64,000 bases of DNA from Euborellia annulipes (lineage: Eukaryota; Arthropoda; Insecta; Dermaptera; Anisolabididae): positions 24,443 to 88,442 of the forward strand of contig JAKCPI010005155.1 of assembly GCA_023213315.1 (NCBI GenBank), read 5' to 3'. The position numbers and the translations under genes were made by a program. Positions 23,901 through 35,999 of this stretch are shown here, in pieces; position 1 is the first letter of the stretch, and each line of letters opens with the position of its first letter. Below the pieces are notes generated by a model, which did not search any database, was not told the DNA's origin, and saw only the letters and a program-made list of their open reading frames with translations.

Positions 23901-25514
23901 GGAATCTCAATCAACCAGTATATTAATGAAAGGGGGTCGGGGAGGCATTTGTCATTGACAGGTTCCTTTGAACAGAATATATATATATATATATATATAT
24001 TTTAAATATTTGAGTAGGTGAGCTGGAGTGTGGAGGTTGAATCTTCAAATATGAATTCGAACTCCCACCCTTTGAAAATATATATACCCTCGTAGGCTAC
24101 TGTTCAATCACGAGAATAGCATCTTTTTTTATGATTGTTTAATTTAAATATCATTAGTCGACTAGTCCATCTTTATCACGTTTAAATTTATTAATTTTCA
24201 ATTCTATTACCAGTATATCAATAAAAGCCTGTTAAAGAATATGTTCACACCCAATGAATAATTTAAAAGCTAATAATATTAACATTTAGAGCTAAATGAA
24301 GTGAGGATAGAAAACAAGCCTTTCTTTTAATAAAAAAAATTTCATTTCTTTAATGAGTGATTTAGAAATACAAAGAGTATTAAAAACACCTTCAGTCAAG
24401 AAGAGAGAAAATAGAGAAATACTCTAACTAAAGAAAACTTCAAACTCACCAAAAATCAAGAGAGTCTATTAAACTTAATGAATAAAAAAAAAAATTTAAA
24501 TCATTATATCTATTTACCAATTTTATTTGAGCTAAATGGGAGGACATGTAACGAGAGATGCTGCTAGCCATGATCGCGTTCACTTACTAAGAGTATAAAA
24601 ATTTTTCCTACTCGTCATCAATGGCTTCGTTCAAAGAGTAATTAGCCAGGAAATAAAAAAAATATTTTTTTTCTAAGAAATTGAATCAAATTAATTTCAA
24701 GGGGCCTGGTCAAAAAAACCCAACAGCTAATTTTTTTTATATTGCCTTCAAAATAAAAAAAAGAATATTAAACAAGGAGTGAGCATAGAATCAATTCTTG
24801 ATACTGTATATTTCAAATTAATTTAATTTTTTGTACCGAAGTAGAAGTTGCTTGGGAAAGGCAAAACTGCTTGCAATGATTGCTTTTTGAATCAATTAAT
24901 ATTAAATAAAATATAAAAAGTGGATTTGCTGCTGATAACTTTATATATATATATATATAGACACTCAATATGTCATTAAGCTATTTGAAATTATCTATCA
25001 GAATTGGCAATTTTTTGGAAATAATTTGTTAAATTCATTTTAAGGATTATTTCTATGATCTTATTTAAATTTAACTAGTTAAAATTAAGCTCAACTAAGC
25101 TTAAATAAATAAATATTACACCAGTTTGCCCACCTGTTGTTGGAGTTGAAATTCTGTCAAAAAGGAAACTTTCTGGTTTTATTTATTCCATAATTTGGAA
25201 CCACATCCCCTAAATAATTAATATCAATCTTGTAACTTAATAAATTATAATGTGAAATTGCTTTGAATGGAAAGAAATATGTGAATTGTGTACAGAAAGA
25301 TCACTCACTTCTATTAAGTTTTTTAAATAAGAATCTACCAATTGGGTGTGATTTATTAATTTATTTAGTGTAAAAATATGAAAACATTTATATTAGAACA
25401 ATTAAATAGTAAATAGAAAGAATATTTGAATGTAATTAGAAGGAGATAAGATTGACTGTCACCTTCACACAAAAACCAAAGGTTAGTTATTATTAAAATA
25501 TAATATTTAAATTT

Positions 25515-26215
25515 ACATACCTGACAGAGTCGAATTTTAGATGATTCACATTTGAAATTATATTAAAATTAAAAACTAATTAAATACGAGATGAAAAGCA
25601 CAGAGTATAAATACACAAAAGGCGGGCTGGCGACACAAAGAATAGATAATATGACAGAAAGTGAGGAGGGCCATGTTTAGAAATTTAGATAATAAACTAT
25701 CTTCTTTGGTTTGCGATTAACTTACTTCAAATTATCTTGCTAAATTTAAATTATTATTTTTTTATGATTATTGTTGAATTCTATTATAAAAAAAAATTCA
25801 TTTCAAATTTAAAATAATAAAATAATTTAATAAAACTCATTTTCAAAATATTTTTTAAAATTAAAATAAAAAAATTTTATTTTTGAAAAAAAAAATAAAA
25901 AAATAGTATAAGAATTTAAAATGAATTTTTTTTTTTAATAATAGAATTCAAAAATTAACAAAAAAATAATAAAATAATTATTTAAATGCAGCAAGATAAC
26001 TCAAAGTAAGTTAGTCGCAAACCAAAGGAGATAGTTTATTATCTAATTATCTAAACTTGTCCATTCTCGCTTTCTGTCGCCCAGCTGTCGTCAGCCCGCC
26101 CAAGCCCGCCTTTTGTGTAATTATACTCTGTGCTTTTCATCTCGTATTTAATTTTAATATAATTTCAAATGTGAATCATCTAAAATTCGACTCTATCAGG
26201 TATGTAAATTTGGCT
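25515..26215. mobile_element. Palindromic MITE nested in the left arm only
   Basis: Ends: ACATACCTGACAGAGTCGAA at the left and TTCGACTCTATCAGGTATGT at the right. The arms continue through GATGATTCACATTTGAAATT and AAAGCACAGAGTATAA-type pairs to an AT-rich loop near 25740-25970. The mirrored right arm (about 27727-27745) runs straight through, giving a natural empty site. Confidence 0.85.
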
Positions 26216-26579
26216 AAATCCTATATGACGGTAAGTAAATTTTTATTAAAATTAGGAAGTTTTCAGGGAGAATTCACCCTCCCTTCCCTTTATTATTCTA
26301 AAAGAGGTGGCGGTAAGCCAATTTGATCGAGATATATGCCAAAATAAGGAAAATTTTGAAGAAATACAAGAACCACATTAACCATTAAAAATATATATTT
26401 TTACTTACTTTTTTGGGTTTTTTCTTTCTCCATTGTAATTTAGATGACAAAAATCTTGCGACTGACCTATTCTGATTGAGATAAGTAAAGAAATTTATTA
26501 AATAGAGTTGAAAATATAAAAAATAATTTTATCGAAAATTGTTTATTTTTTTAATATTGAACGATAAAGGAGCTAACTT

Positions 26580-27355
26580 CATGTTGTATTAAAAGTTAAA
26601 GTATTCACTGACTTTTTTTTTAGTAAAAAGGCTCGAGTTTGCTACACTTATTAAGAACATCTTTGGGTCCGCGGGCCACCGATGGAGACCCGTGTCTTTT
26701 GGTTCTTATATTTAAATTTAAATAAAAAATATCCATCCAGAATATATTAAAGAAGTTGCAGGGATCCCTTGTCCGAGAGCCGCCGGAGGCGCTCGAGACC
26801 TTCGGTTTTAAGTTCGGTTATTTTATTTTTGAAAAAATTCAAAACAACTAGGGAATTCTCGGCTTCGGTTCGGTTCGGTTTGGTTCGGCTCGGCTCAGTT
26901 CGGTTCAAAACCATCCAGTTAGAAGCGATTCGGTAGCTTTTAAAAAAAATTTTCGGGCCCGAAGGGTCCGAAAATTTATTTTTAAGGGCTACCGAATCGC
27001 TTCTAACTGGATGGTTTCGAACCGAACTGAGACGAGCCGAACCGATCGAAACCGAACCGAAGTCGACACTAGTGACAAAACAACTTCAGGGGACACGACC
27101 TAATTGTTTCGGTCCTTCGGTTGCAGTTCGGTTTCCTTCGATTAAAGAAAATTTAAAAAAACTAGGGAATTCTCGGCCTTAGTGACAAAACAAATAGCAT
27201 GCCTAAATGAAAAAAAAACGAAAGATTCATGAATGTTGAGCTAATGTCAAAAGTGGTCAAAAGTGTAAACTAGTCAGCCAGTGCGAAGGCTTGCCACTTT
27301 ATTCTGAAGATTAACCGAAAAAATTATTATTTGTTTTTTTTTCAATTATCATCTG
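26580..27355. repeat. Spacer of the giant palindrome, with its own inverted repeat
   Basis: A (TTCGG)-rich tract at about 26866-26930 faces its complement at about 27005-27066. Between them CCAGTTAGAAGCGATTCGGT and ACCGAATCGCTTCTAACTGG pair around GGGCCCGAAGGGTCC near 26962. CTAGGGAATTCTCGGC occurs twice in direct orientation (26847, 27164) in longer direct repeats (about 26796-26862 and 27107-27181). The outer parts of the spacer do not match each other. Confidence 0.85.
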
Positions 27356-30300
27356 GAGTTAGCTCCTTTATTTATTATTAAAAAAAAAAAATAATAATAA
27401 ACAATTTTCGATAAAATTATTTTTTATATTTTCAACTCCATTTAATAAATTTCTTTACTTATCTCAATCAGAATAGGTCAGTCGCAAGATTTTTTGTCAT
27501 CTAAATTACAATGGAGAAAGAAAAAACCCAAAAAGTAAGTAAAAATATATATTTTTAATGGTTAATGTGGTCCTTGTATTTCTTCAAAATTTTCCTTATT
27601 TTGGCATATACCTCGATCAAATTGGCTTACCGCCACCTCTTTTAGAATAATAAAGGGAAGGGAGGGTGAATTCTCCCTGAAAACTTCCTAATTTTAATAA
27701 AAATTTACTTACCGTCATATAGGATCACGCCGTAAATTTAAATATTATATTTTAATAATAACTAACCTTTGGTTTTTGTGTGAAGGTGACAGTCAATCTT
27801 ATCTCCTTCTAATTACATTCAAATATTCTTTCTATTTACTATTTAATTGTTCTAATATAAATGTTTTCATATTTTTACACTAAATAAATTAATAAATCAC
27901 ACCCAATTGGTAGATTCTTATTTAAAAAACTTAATAGAAGTGAGTGATCTTTCTGTACACAATTCACATATTTCTTTCCATTCAAAGCAATTTCACATTA
28001 TAATTTATTAAGTTACAAGATTGATATTAATTATTTAGGGGATGTGGTTCCAAATTATGGAATAAATAAAACCAGAAAGTTTCCTTTTTGACAGAATTTC
28101 AACTCCAACAACAGGTGGGCAAACTGGTGTAATATTTATTTATTTAAGCTTAGTTGAGCTTAATTTTAACTAGTTAAATTTAAATAAGATCATAGAAATA
28201 ATCCTTAAAATGAATTTAACAAATTATTTCCAAAAAATTGCCAATTCTGATAGATAATTTCAAATAGCTTAATGACATATTGAGTGTCTATATATATATA
28301 TATATAAAGTTATCAGCAGCAAATCCACTTTTTATATTTTATTTAATATTAATTGATTCAAAAAGCAATCATTGCAAGCAGTTTTGCCTTTCCCAAGCAA
28401 CTTCTACTTCGGTACAAAAAATTAAATTAATTTGAAATATACAGTATCAAGAATTGATTCTATGCTCACTCCTTGTTTTTTTTATTTTGAAGGCAATATA
28501 AAAAAAATTAGTTGTTGGGTTTTTTTGACCAGGCCACTTGAAATTAATTTGATTCAATTTCTTAGAAAAAAATATTTTTTTCATTTCCTGGCTAATTACT
28601 CTTTGAACGAAGCCATTGATGACGAGTAGGAAAAAATTTTATACTCTTAGTAAGTGAACGCGATCATGGCTAGCAGCATCTCTCGTTACATGTCCTCCCA
28701 TTTAGCTCAAATAAAATCGGTAAATAGATATAATGATTTAAATTTTTTTTTTTATTCATTAAGTTTAATAGACTCTCTTGATTTTTGGTGAGTTTGAAGT
28801 TTTCTTTAGTTAGAGTATTTCTCTATTTTCTCTCTTCTTGACTGAAGGTGTTTTTAATACTCTTTGTATTTCTAAATCACTCATTAAAGATATGAAATTT
28901 TTTTTATTAAAAGGAAGGCTTGTATTCTATCCTCATTTCATTTAGCTGTAAATGTTAATATTATTAGCTTTTAAATTATTCATTGGGTGTGAACATATTC
29001 TTTAACAGGCTTTTATTGATATACTGGTAATAGGATAGAAAATTTATTATCCGGATAAAGATGGACTAGTCGACTAAGGACTAATGATATTTAAATTAAA
29101 CAATCATAAAAAAAGATGCTATTCTCGTGATTGAACAGTAGCCTACGAGGGTATATATATTTTCAAAGGGTGGGAGTTCGAATTCATATTTGAAGATTCA
29201 ACCTCCACACTCCAGCTCACCTACTCAAATATTTAAAATATATATATATATATTCTGTTCAAAGGAACCTGTCCATGACAAATGCCTACCCGACCCCCCT
29301 TTCATTAATATACTGGTTAATTGAGATTCCGGATAATAATATTTCAATTGTACTTATTTAAAAACTATTTATTTTTTATCATAAGTCGTATTTTATGTTA
29401 AACTTTTCTTTAATTAGACACATTTTCCATAATTATGCATGAATACAACTGTATACTAATCCATATAAAAGGTGTATAATTCATTATTTTCTTTTAAAAT
29501 CTTTAAATCTTAGATATAGTGAAAGTAATGCTAAAAATATTTTTCATATTTCACATACTACATGCTTTAATTTTTGTTTCAGGAGGTTCTGAACGGCAGC
29601 GGATCAGACTAGCTTCGGTCCTATGGTTTAGTAAAGAGAGAGAAAAGTGCCTGTTAACATCTCTCTCTCCATCGAGCCTCTTTTATCTCCAAGAATTCTT
29701 TTCGTTTAGTAAGTCACTCTTGAAATTTTTGCAATTCTAATTCATTTTTCAATTAAATTTATGCTGATAAATTCAAAGAGCTAATTATTAAAAACTTGAC
29801 ATTTAATATACAACAATTTAAGTTTTATACAAACCAATATTATTAATTAGATAAAGCTGAGGATTATTAATAGTAAAATTTTGACTTTTTTAGAGATATA
29901 GATATTTTGAGGAAGTTTTATTTAGTAAATCGATTTAAAAGAAATAAATGCTAAAACTTTACTTACCAATAAATTAAAATATATTAAAACAAGTTCATTT
30001 TTCTTTTAATTATAGATTGGAATTCGAATCATATCCATCTTGGCTCTTCATCAATATCAGCACAAAGGGGCTCCTATCTTAAGGCTGCAAGTTCAAATGG
30101 GTATGTATTACATGTATATACAGTATATACTGTATCCTTCCTTAAAAAATATTCCGTAAGATGAATTTTTTTTTATTTCTGTTTGAAGGGGCGGGCGACA
30201 GCGCAGATTTGTTCATCTCCCTTGTGTGAAAGTGGCTGTAATTAACGATGAGTTCGATGAAAATGACAGGAGGTAGCGGCCAGATTTGTTCATCTGCCTT

Positions 30301-32333
30301 CAGCGTGATAGAGAGGACTTCACTACAGACTGCGAGGAGTCCTCGAGTGCTTCGTAGCTACTTCAGAGTGTAAAGGCCTGTATATACATATTTAGCATAA
30401 GCGCAGAGTGAGCTGGCTAAGAAATTTTCAAAATTATTATTATTTTTTTTTTTAATTCGGCCTAAATATTATATTTTAGTTAGATTGCAAGGTTAATTAG
30501 CATGTTCTTCTTCTAACATTTCAGAGTTTCTTTTCTAGATTAAAGTGAGAGATGGTTTGAAAAGTACAGCTAAATAACTGTAAGTAGGGTTTATTTTTAA
30601 GTGTATCGAAAGGAACTATCTCTCTCTCACCGCTGGATCAGCATCTACTATGAGACATTTCAAATGTTTAGAGTTAAGTTATTAGTACAGTATATTAGGC
30701 ATAAGGATTGTGTGTATTTGGGGTTCTATCTCTCTATCTTTTTTCTCTCTCTTGTTACTTTAAGTCATTATAATTTTAAGATATTAAAATACACACATTT
30801 CTTTATAAATAGGATATCAAATAGTTTTTTAGGAGGGCGAATAATTAAAAATCTCTGTGCTTATGCATGCATGTCTTTGTTTTTGGGGGTCTAGGCCTTC
30901 TCAAAGGTTCTCTGACCTTCTCTTGGATTGAGGTGAATTGTGAATTGGCATCTCTCTGGCATAGGTGTCGCTTTTCATTCTCCGTTGTTGTCCCTCTCTT
31001 CCCAAATAGGTTTGCGATATTCAAGAATATTGCATAATTAGGCAGGGCTCCCAGGAGAGTGTGAATTCACTTTTGACCAATTTCCAAGAGAACTATGAGA
31101 ATTCTTCTATCCATCGTTTCGTATTTGAGAGAGAAAGAATTTTTTAATTCTTTCTCTGGAGCCCGATAGGTCAATGCTAACGATTTGCGCTGGTTGTGTC
31201 AGTAAAGAATGAGTTAATGGCTTCAAATGTTAGTTCGGTTAGGATGTTGTTAGCTATTAGGGTTCTTTTTTTTCAGCAGGCATTTGAAACAACGCCATTC
31301 TTTTACTGATGGGCAACCAAACCAAATCTTCGGTACAGTACTTTCCCGGGCTTCCTTCCTAACTCGGTTCTTAATTTGATCAATTAATTCTGCTCTTTAG
31401 CTCGCTAGTATTTATTTATTAGGTAGGTGGGCAGAAATTAATTGATCTGTAAGTAAATTCAAATTAATATAGGAATCTTTCTTTTTCTCTTAATCTTTCC
31501 TTGGGGTTTTGGGCGCGATTTCCCGATTCGTTACGATTATTATTTTAAATGAAGGCTCTCTATTGCTTTCTCGGGAGTGTTACGTGATACGCGATCGTCT
31601 CAAGAAAGAAGAGGATCCCACCGAAGTGTTAACTGGCAATAAATTAATCATATCTCATGGATTTTTTGAGAAGAACAATGTGTTTATAATGTTTAAAGCA
31701 TTGTTTATATGTAATTAGAACTATCTTGTCTATTTACTTACAAATCTTTGCTTTGAACCCTCTAACGCATTGCTTAATAAAATGTAAGCAATTTAAAAAT
31801 TTCTTGAAATGTATATATTTACTATTAATCTGTAATATATTAAATGTTAATATCCATATTTTTTCATTTTAGATTCTATCGTTTTTAATTTCTTCCAAAA
31901 ATATTGGCTCCCAATAATTCCAAAAAGTGAACAAACTGAAATTCTATTGCTTGACCTTAAAAATCCAAATTTTATTTGTGAATATGTCTGTTGGGCATAA
32001 AGAAACAGTCTACATGGTAAGTTTATTATTACAATGGAACTTCTCGTTTTTTTGAATTACAGCAATTGATTAATATTTTTCCTCTTTTTTTTTCAGATTT
32101 CGAACTGTTGGTGTGGGTCGACTGGTTGGCATTTCTTCAATCTTCAGAGGATATATAAGCAAGCGGAATTCTCAAGTAAATATTAAAAATATTTGTAAAA
32201 TGCTTGCTTCGGCGATATATATATATACTATAAATTAGAGCGATACAGAGATTAGCATGCCTCTTGCGCAGGGATAATAGGCAAAATCGAGAAGCGTTAT
32301 TAAAAATATTTAAGCCTAGAGCCCACTTGGGCG
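27356..32333. repeat. Giant inverted repeat, right arm
   Basis: Mirror of 20796-26579, without the nested element. No long ORF is present. Read on the plus strand, several segments look like exons: 29583-29708, 31277-31448, 31873-32016 and one from 32097. Each starts after a pyrimidine-rich AG, and the first three end at GTAAGT/GTAAGTTT-type donors. Their reading frames do not join into a protein, so a spliced non-coding transcript is the best reading. The arm ends about 30 bases beyond a U6-like copy. Confidence 0.88.
32200..32303 (+). ncRNA. U6 snRNA-like sequence (degenerate), right arm
   Basis: TGCTTGCTTCGGCGA matches the U6 5' stem-loop, followed by a (TA)n-expanded ATATACTA, GCGATACAGAGATTAGCATG, CTCTTGCGCAGGGAT and AAAATCGAGAAGCGTTA. 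It lacks the AAG between ACAGAG and ATTAGC and lacks a terminal oligo-T. Upstream, ATATATAAGCAAGCGGAATT at about 32150 could be a TATA box with a proximal element before it. Confidence 0.75.
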
Positions 32334-32619
32334 CAAGGGCATATATAAAAATTTTTTTTCGGGGGGTCCCGAACTCAAAAATTTTTTGACGAAACTATAA
32401 TCAATTTTTCCGCAGGGCGGCAAAAATTTTTTTCCTGCCATGAAAATCAATTTACTTTTTTTAGGAACACTTGGCCCCCCCTTATATATCCTTGTTAATA
32501 TTTTGTCCTCTTTTTTGTTTTAGATTTCGAACGGTTGAGTTATCGGGGCTGTTCGGCGTTTCTTCTATCTTCAGAGCATTTATAAGCAAAAGGAATTCTC
32601 AAGTAAATTTTGAAAATAT
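32334..32619. repeat. Spacer between two U6 units, with duplicated upstream region
   Basis: Positions 32340-32465 hold GGGCGGC / TTTTTCC-type units like those inside the hAT element at 47212-47643. From about 32500 the sequence repeats the region upstream of the preceding U6 copy: TTTCGAACGGTTG versus TTTCGAACTGTTGG at 32099, then TCTTCAGAGCATTTATAAGC and AGGAATTCTCAAGTAAAT. The U6 unit with its 5' flank is thus tandemly duplicated with a period of about 430 bases. Confidence 0.75.
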
Positions 32620-32720
32620 TTGTATCTGCGTTACATATACTAAAATCGGAACGCTACAGAGAAGATTAGCATAACTCTTGCGCAAGGATCACATGCAAAT
32701 TCGGGTAGCGTTATTAAAAA
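32620..32720 (+). ncRNA. U6 snRNA-like sequence, best preserved copy
   Basis: ACATATACTAAAATCGGAAC is followed by GCTACAGAGAAGATTAGCAT, CTCTTGCGCAAGGATCACAT and GCAAATTCGGGTAGCGTTA. The ACAGAGA box, the AGC triad region and the CGCAAGGAT segment of U6 are intact. The 5' stem-loop (CTTCGG) is eroded and no oligo-T terminator follows (TTATTAAAAATATTT). TTTATAAG about 45 bases upstream could be its TATA box. Most likely a pseudogene, but closest to the canonical RNA. Confidence 0.82.
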
Positions 32721-33479
32721 TATTTAAATTTTCAATTTAATTTCATTGTTAATTGGCTTCATGCACTGGCATATTTGTTGTTATTCTCGTCGTAACTTCC
32801 ATGACAAGAGATAATGTTTTTCTCAACTACAAACGAAGATCACAAATATTTAAAAAATTAGAAAATTTTTTTACTGAAAATCAGGCTTCAAATCGAAATT
32901 AATTTAAAATCATTAAATACCAAAGATTCATATGAATCCGCAAAATTTTGAAATTGGCTACATTAAATCAATTCAAATTAAAGATAGTCAGATTTCTCCA
33001 CACACATTAACCAACATATGCTTTATAAGAATGAAGAACTCTAATTTTTCCTTGGGGGAGCATGGAACGTGGTGCTCCCTATAAACGTTCTCAAGAAGAA
33101 ACGGCTATCACACACCGCAATCAAAAAATGTATTTAATAATTGCATTTAATCTAAATTTTAATTTTTTGTTTTTAATCTTGCTGATATTTTGAATGAAAT
33201 TTTTCTTAATTATCGAGTTTCACCTTTAGGTTTTCTTCTTTTCGTTTTATTTTTACTGTTTTTTGAATAAATTTTTTTCTAAGCATCATGTTTCAACTTC
33301 CAACTCATGAATGTCTTGATTAGTTGTTCTGGGGCTTCTCTTTGCACTGCGACCTTTTAGATCAGATCTATTGTGCTCCCCCGATCTAGGAATGGTTCGA
33401 ATTCGGGTGATGTTTTACCCCTGAATTCCTATGTCCATCCCTCAGGCCCTAAGTGCCTGGAATTGGAGGGGATGTGTAC

Positions 33480-33606
33480 TCCCTTTTGCACCAGCAGAGA
33501 CGTTCGACTTTGGTTGAATTTTTTCGGCAATTTGGGTTCAAACTCGAGTGACATTTTACCTCGTATTACTAAGCCTCAGCTTATCCGATAAGCCACGCTC
33601 GCCTCA
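33480..33606 (-). mobile_element. tRNA-like SINE head (third type)
   Basis: On the minus strand GCGAGCGTGGCTTATCGGAT resembles box A and GAGTTTGAACCC box B, about 50 bases apart. This is the spacing of a tRNA-derived pol III promoter, but no tRNA cloverleaf forms. The body downstream on the minus strand is not related to families 1 or 2. The plus-strand open frame across it is a by-product. Confidence 0.55.
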
Positions 33607-33639
33607 CATGAATGTCTTTGTCGATATAATGTAAATAGG

Positions 33640-34600
33640 GTTCTTGATGTAAAAGCTGTGGCTGTGTTATTTAATGAACGATGTGTAAAGAAAGAGGCAG
33701 CCAAGAAATAAAGCTCTGAATGCTTTTACTCATTAAGCGGAAACGTTTTGGTGCATATGTATCATCTGTTGCAATAGTATTGAGACTAAAGCGCGGTAGT
33801 TAGGCAGCTCAAATAACACACGCACTTTAAAGCTTTCTTGTCAGTGTGAGAAATACCTTTTTCAAAGCAAACAATAGGCCGGACGACCCTTTTTAAACTT
33901 CTCTGTTCTTAAATAAGAATGGTGATCGCCCCCCTCGCCCCCCCCCCCCTTTAATCCGCCCCTGCCTCAACCCCTAATAGCTATATTAACAAAAAAGTAA
34001 TAATGAGTATCGATTAAGTCTTATATGGCCTGAGATGCCGAGAAGACCGTGAGTATGTGTGTGTGAGTGTGAATGGGAAAAAAGTGGGAGTGTTAAAAAA
34101 AAAAAACCTGTTAAACAGAGTCGTAAGGCCTATTGTCTTCTTTGAAAAAGGTATTTTTCACACAACAAGCTTTAGTGTGCGTGTGCCATTTGGGCTGCCT
34201 AATTATCGGGCTTAAGTCTCAATACTATTACAATAAATGGTATTTAATTAGTGTATAATATGCTCAGAGTTGGTCATGTGGTATGGGATATACAGCTATT
34301 TAAAAAGCAAACATTATACATGTATTAGAATTTGGGGTATCATGAAAATATAATGATATATTCAACTCACAACGAAAATCATTATATTTTCTTAATAGCC
34401 TAAATTCCAATTATATACATGTATAATAGTTTGCTATTTAAATAGATGTATATCCCATACCACTTGACCAGATCTGATATATTATACACTAACTAATGGA
34501 CTGAGGATAGTACGTAGTAATAAATGCACCGAAACGTTTCCGGCTGATTAGCAAAGAGCATTCAGAGCATTATCTCTCGTCTACCTCTGTCTCTATACAT
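33640..34600. mobile_element. Hairpin element family H, copy 2, with nested MITE
   Basis: The outer arms match 520-850: GAGGCAGCCAAGAAATAAAG and CTCTGAATGC at the left, CTAATGGACTGAGGATAG and ACCGAAACGTTTCC..GAGCATTCAGAGC at the right (core at 34501-34536). A second palindrome occupies 33770-34240 with ends CAATAGTATTGAG, the same family as 61988-62212. Inside that, 34018-34096 is a SINE family 1 tail next to a C-run. The right half also holds a 34260-34480 hairpin around GAAAATATAATGA. Confidence 0.75.
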
Positions 34601-35999
34601 CCTTCACTAAAAAGGATTCTTGAGGTGATAAATTATAAGATCAGGTCCTTCTGAGAGAATATTATTTACTTTTGATGTCGTATTGTTTTTCTAATGCATT
34701 TTATTTCGTGATCTTAAGAAATGCTAATTTAGAGAAAAAAAAAGGTTTATAAAAAAATAACATCATAAGCTTAAATGAAGATTCAAATTTTTATTATTTT
34801 ATAAAAATTATATATACACATGGCTAAAATGAGAATATTTCATTTGAGAAATTATATACATACATATATATATATATATATATATTACATTTATTTTACA
34901 AGACTAGCTATATTGTACCTTATAAATTAAAATTATTTTTTGGTATTTATTAAATAAAAGGCAATAACCTGCAAATCTTTCCAGGTCTTCTTAATCAGAG
35001 CTAACTCTAAGCTTAATGCTTTTTGACTTAGGCTTAGCTCTTCATATACCATCTAGGTAATATATGATTAACTCTGATTAAAAAGACTGGGTAAGTTTTG
35101 GAACTTAATTGTCTTTTTTAAGGATATTTTGGAATTATGTTTCTAATAACAAATGTTTTTTTTTTATTAATAATTATATTCGGGTTGGCATTTGACTGAA
35201 AATATTTCATTTTAAACCCAAATTTATTTTCGTTTTTTGCAAATATATCCTCTTTCACTCACTCGATTGTTTGATAATTCTCGATATTTTAGGTTTAGAG
35301 GTAAACGTCTTAATTATTATGGCGGAGATTATGTTGTGGTGAAACTGAGAAAACAGTGATTCGCGAAAAAAGTATCGCCCTTGTGTTTCTTTCGGGCCGA
35401 TTCACTCCTCGTTTTAATATCTTATTACGATCACTTAGGATTATAAATTAGCCAAACCCCAACCTAATCTGACGGGTGGTTCCAGAGATATAAGCAAAAT
35501 AAAAAGCTAAATACACACATAAAACATTCATGCGCACATTGACATTTTCTTGCATTTCTAGGGTCTTTACCATCTGTATCGTAAAGGTATATAAAAAAAT
35601 TGGGGGGGGGGGGGGTTTGATTTTTCACAATCATAAATCTTTCTCCTTATATTATATTACATATAATAGAAGGAAAGTAAAAATAACAAAACATACAATA
35701 CACATCTTTTTATATCTCTAAATAAATCTAACTTAAATAAAATATTTACATTCGTATTTACATATTAGATGAACCAAATTTATACGTTAATTTAATTAAG
35801 ACCCTAAAATTTAATTTTTGTAACAATGATATATTTACAAAAAAATTTCATCCTTGGAAGTTTTTAATAGAAATAATTTTTCCCAATACCCTCATTTGAT
35901 CATATAATGTATTCTAACATTTGAGATTGTTAGTACGTACTAACAATGATGACGAACTATAAATTGACAGTTCGCTAGATAGAAAGACTCAAGTTTTAC
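34601..35999. other. Intergenic AT-rich DNA
   Basis: (TA)n lies near 34862-34884 and a G-run near 35604. Imperfect inverted pieces CCAGGTCTTCTTAATCAGAG (34980) and CTCTGATTAAAAAGACTGG (35072) suggest a small hairpin repeat. No gene. Confidence 0.5.

Larger units (their letters stand above)
20796..26579. repeat. Giant inverted repeat, left arm
   Basis: The minus strand of this segment matches the plus strand of 27356-32333 nearly base for base. Anchors: 22338-22631 mirrors 30601-30894 with an identical 97-codon open frame (GTG start, not believed coding), 23491-23712 mirrors 29519-29740 with three amino-acid-level differences, and 26222-26570 mirrors 27364-27727. The excess length over the right arm is mainly a nested element (about 25515-26215). 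The outer end is a U6-like copy plus about 30 bases. Small substitutions, indels and a nested insertion found in one arm only argue against an assembly fold-over. Confidence 0.9.

Noticed and set aside
29519..29740. 73-codon open frame mirrored at 23491-23712
   Set aside because: It starts with GTG, runs through a splice-acceptor-like tract, and shows amino-acid changes in three of 73 positions between arms despite high overall identity; treated as part of a possible non-coding exon.
30601..30894. 97-codon open frame, identical in the mirrored left arm (22338-22631)
   Set aside because: It begins with GTG, has no recognisable domain, and its identity between arms is explained by the near-perfect inverted repeat; no splice context supports coding.
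33373..33591. 72-codon open frame between the palindrome and the next repeat
   Set aside because: It covers a minus-strand tRNA-like SINE head and shows no protein family features.
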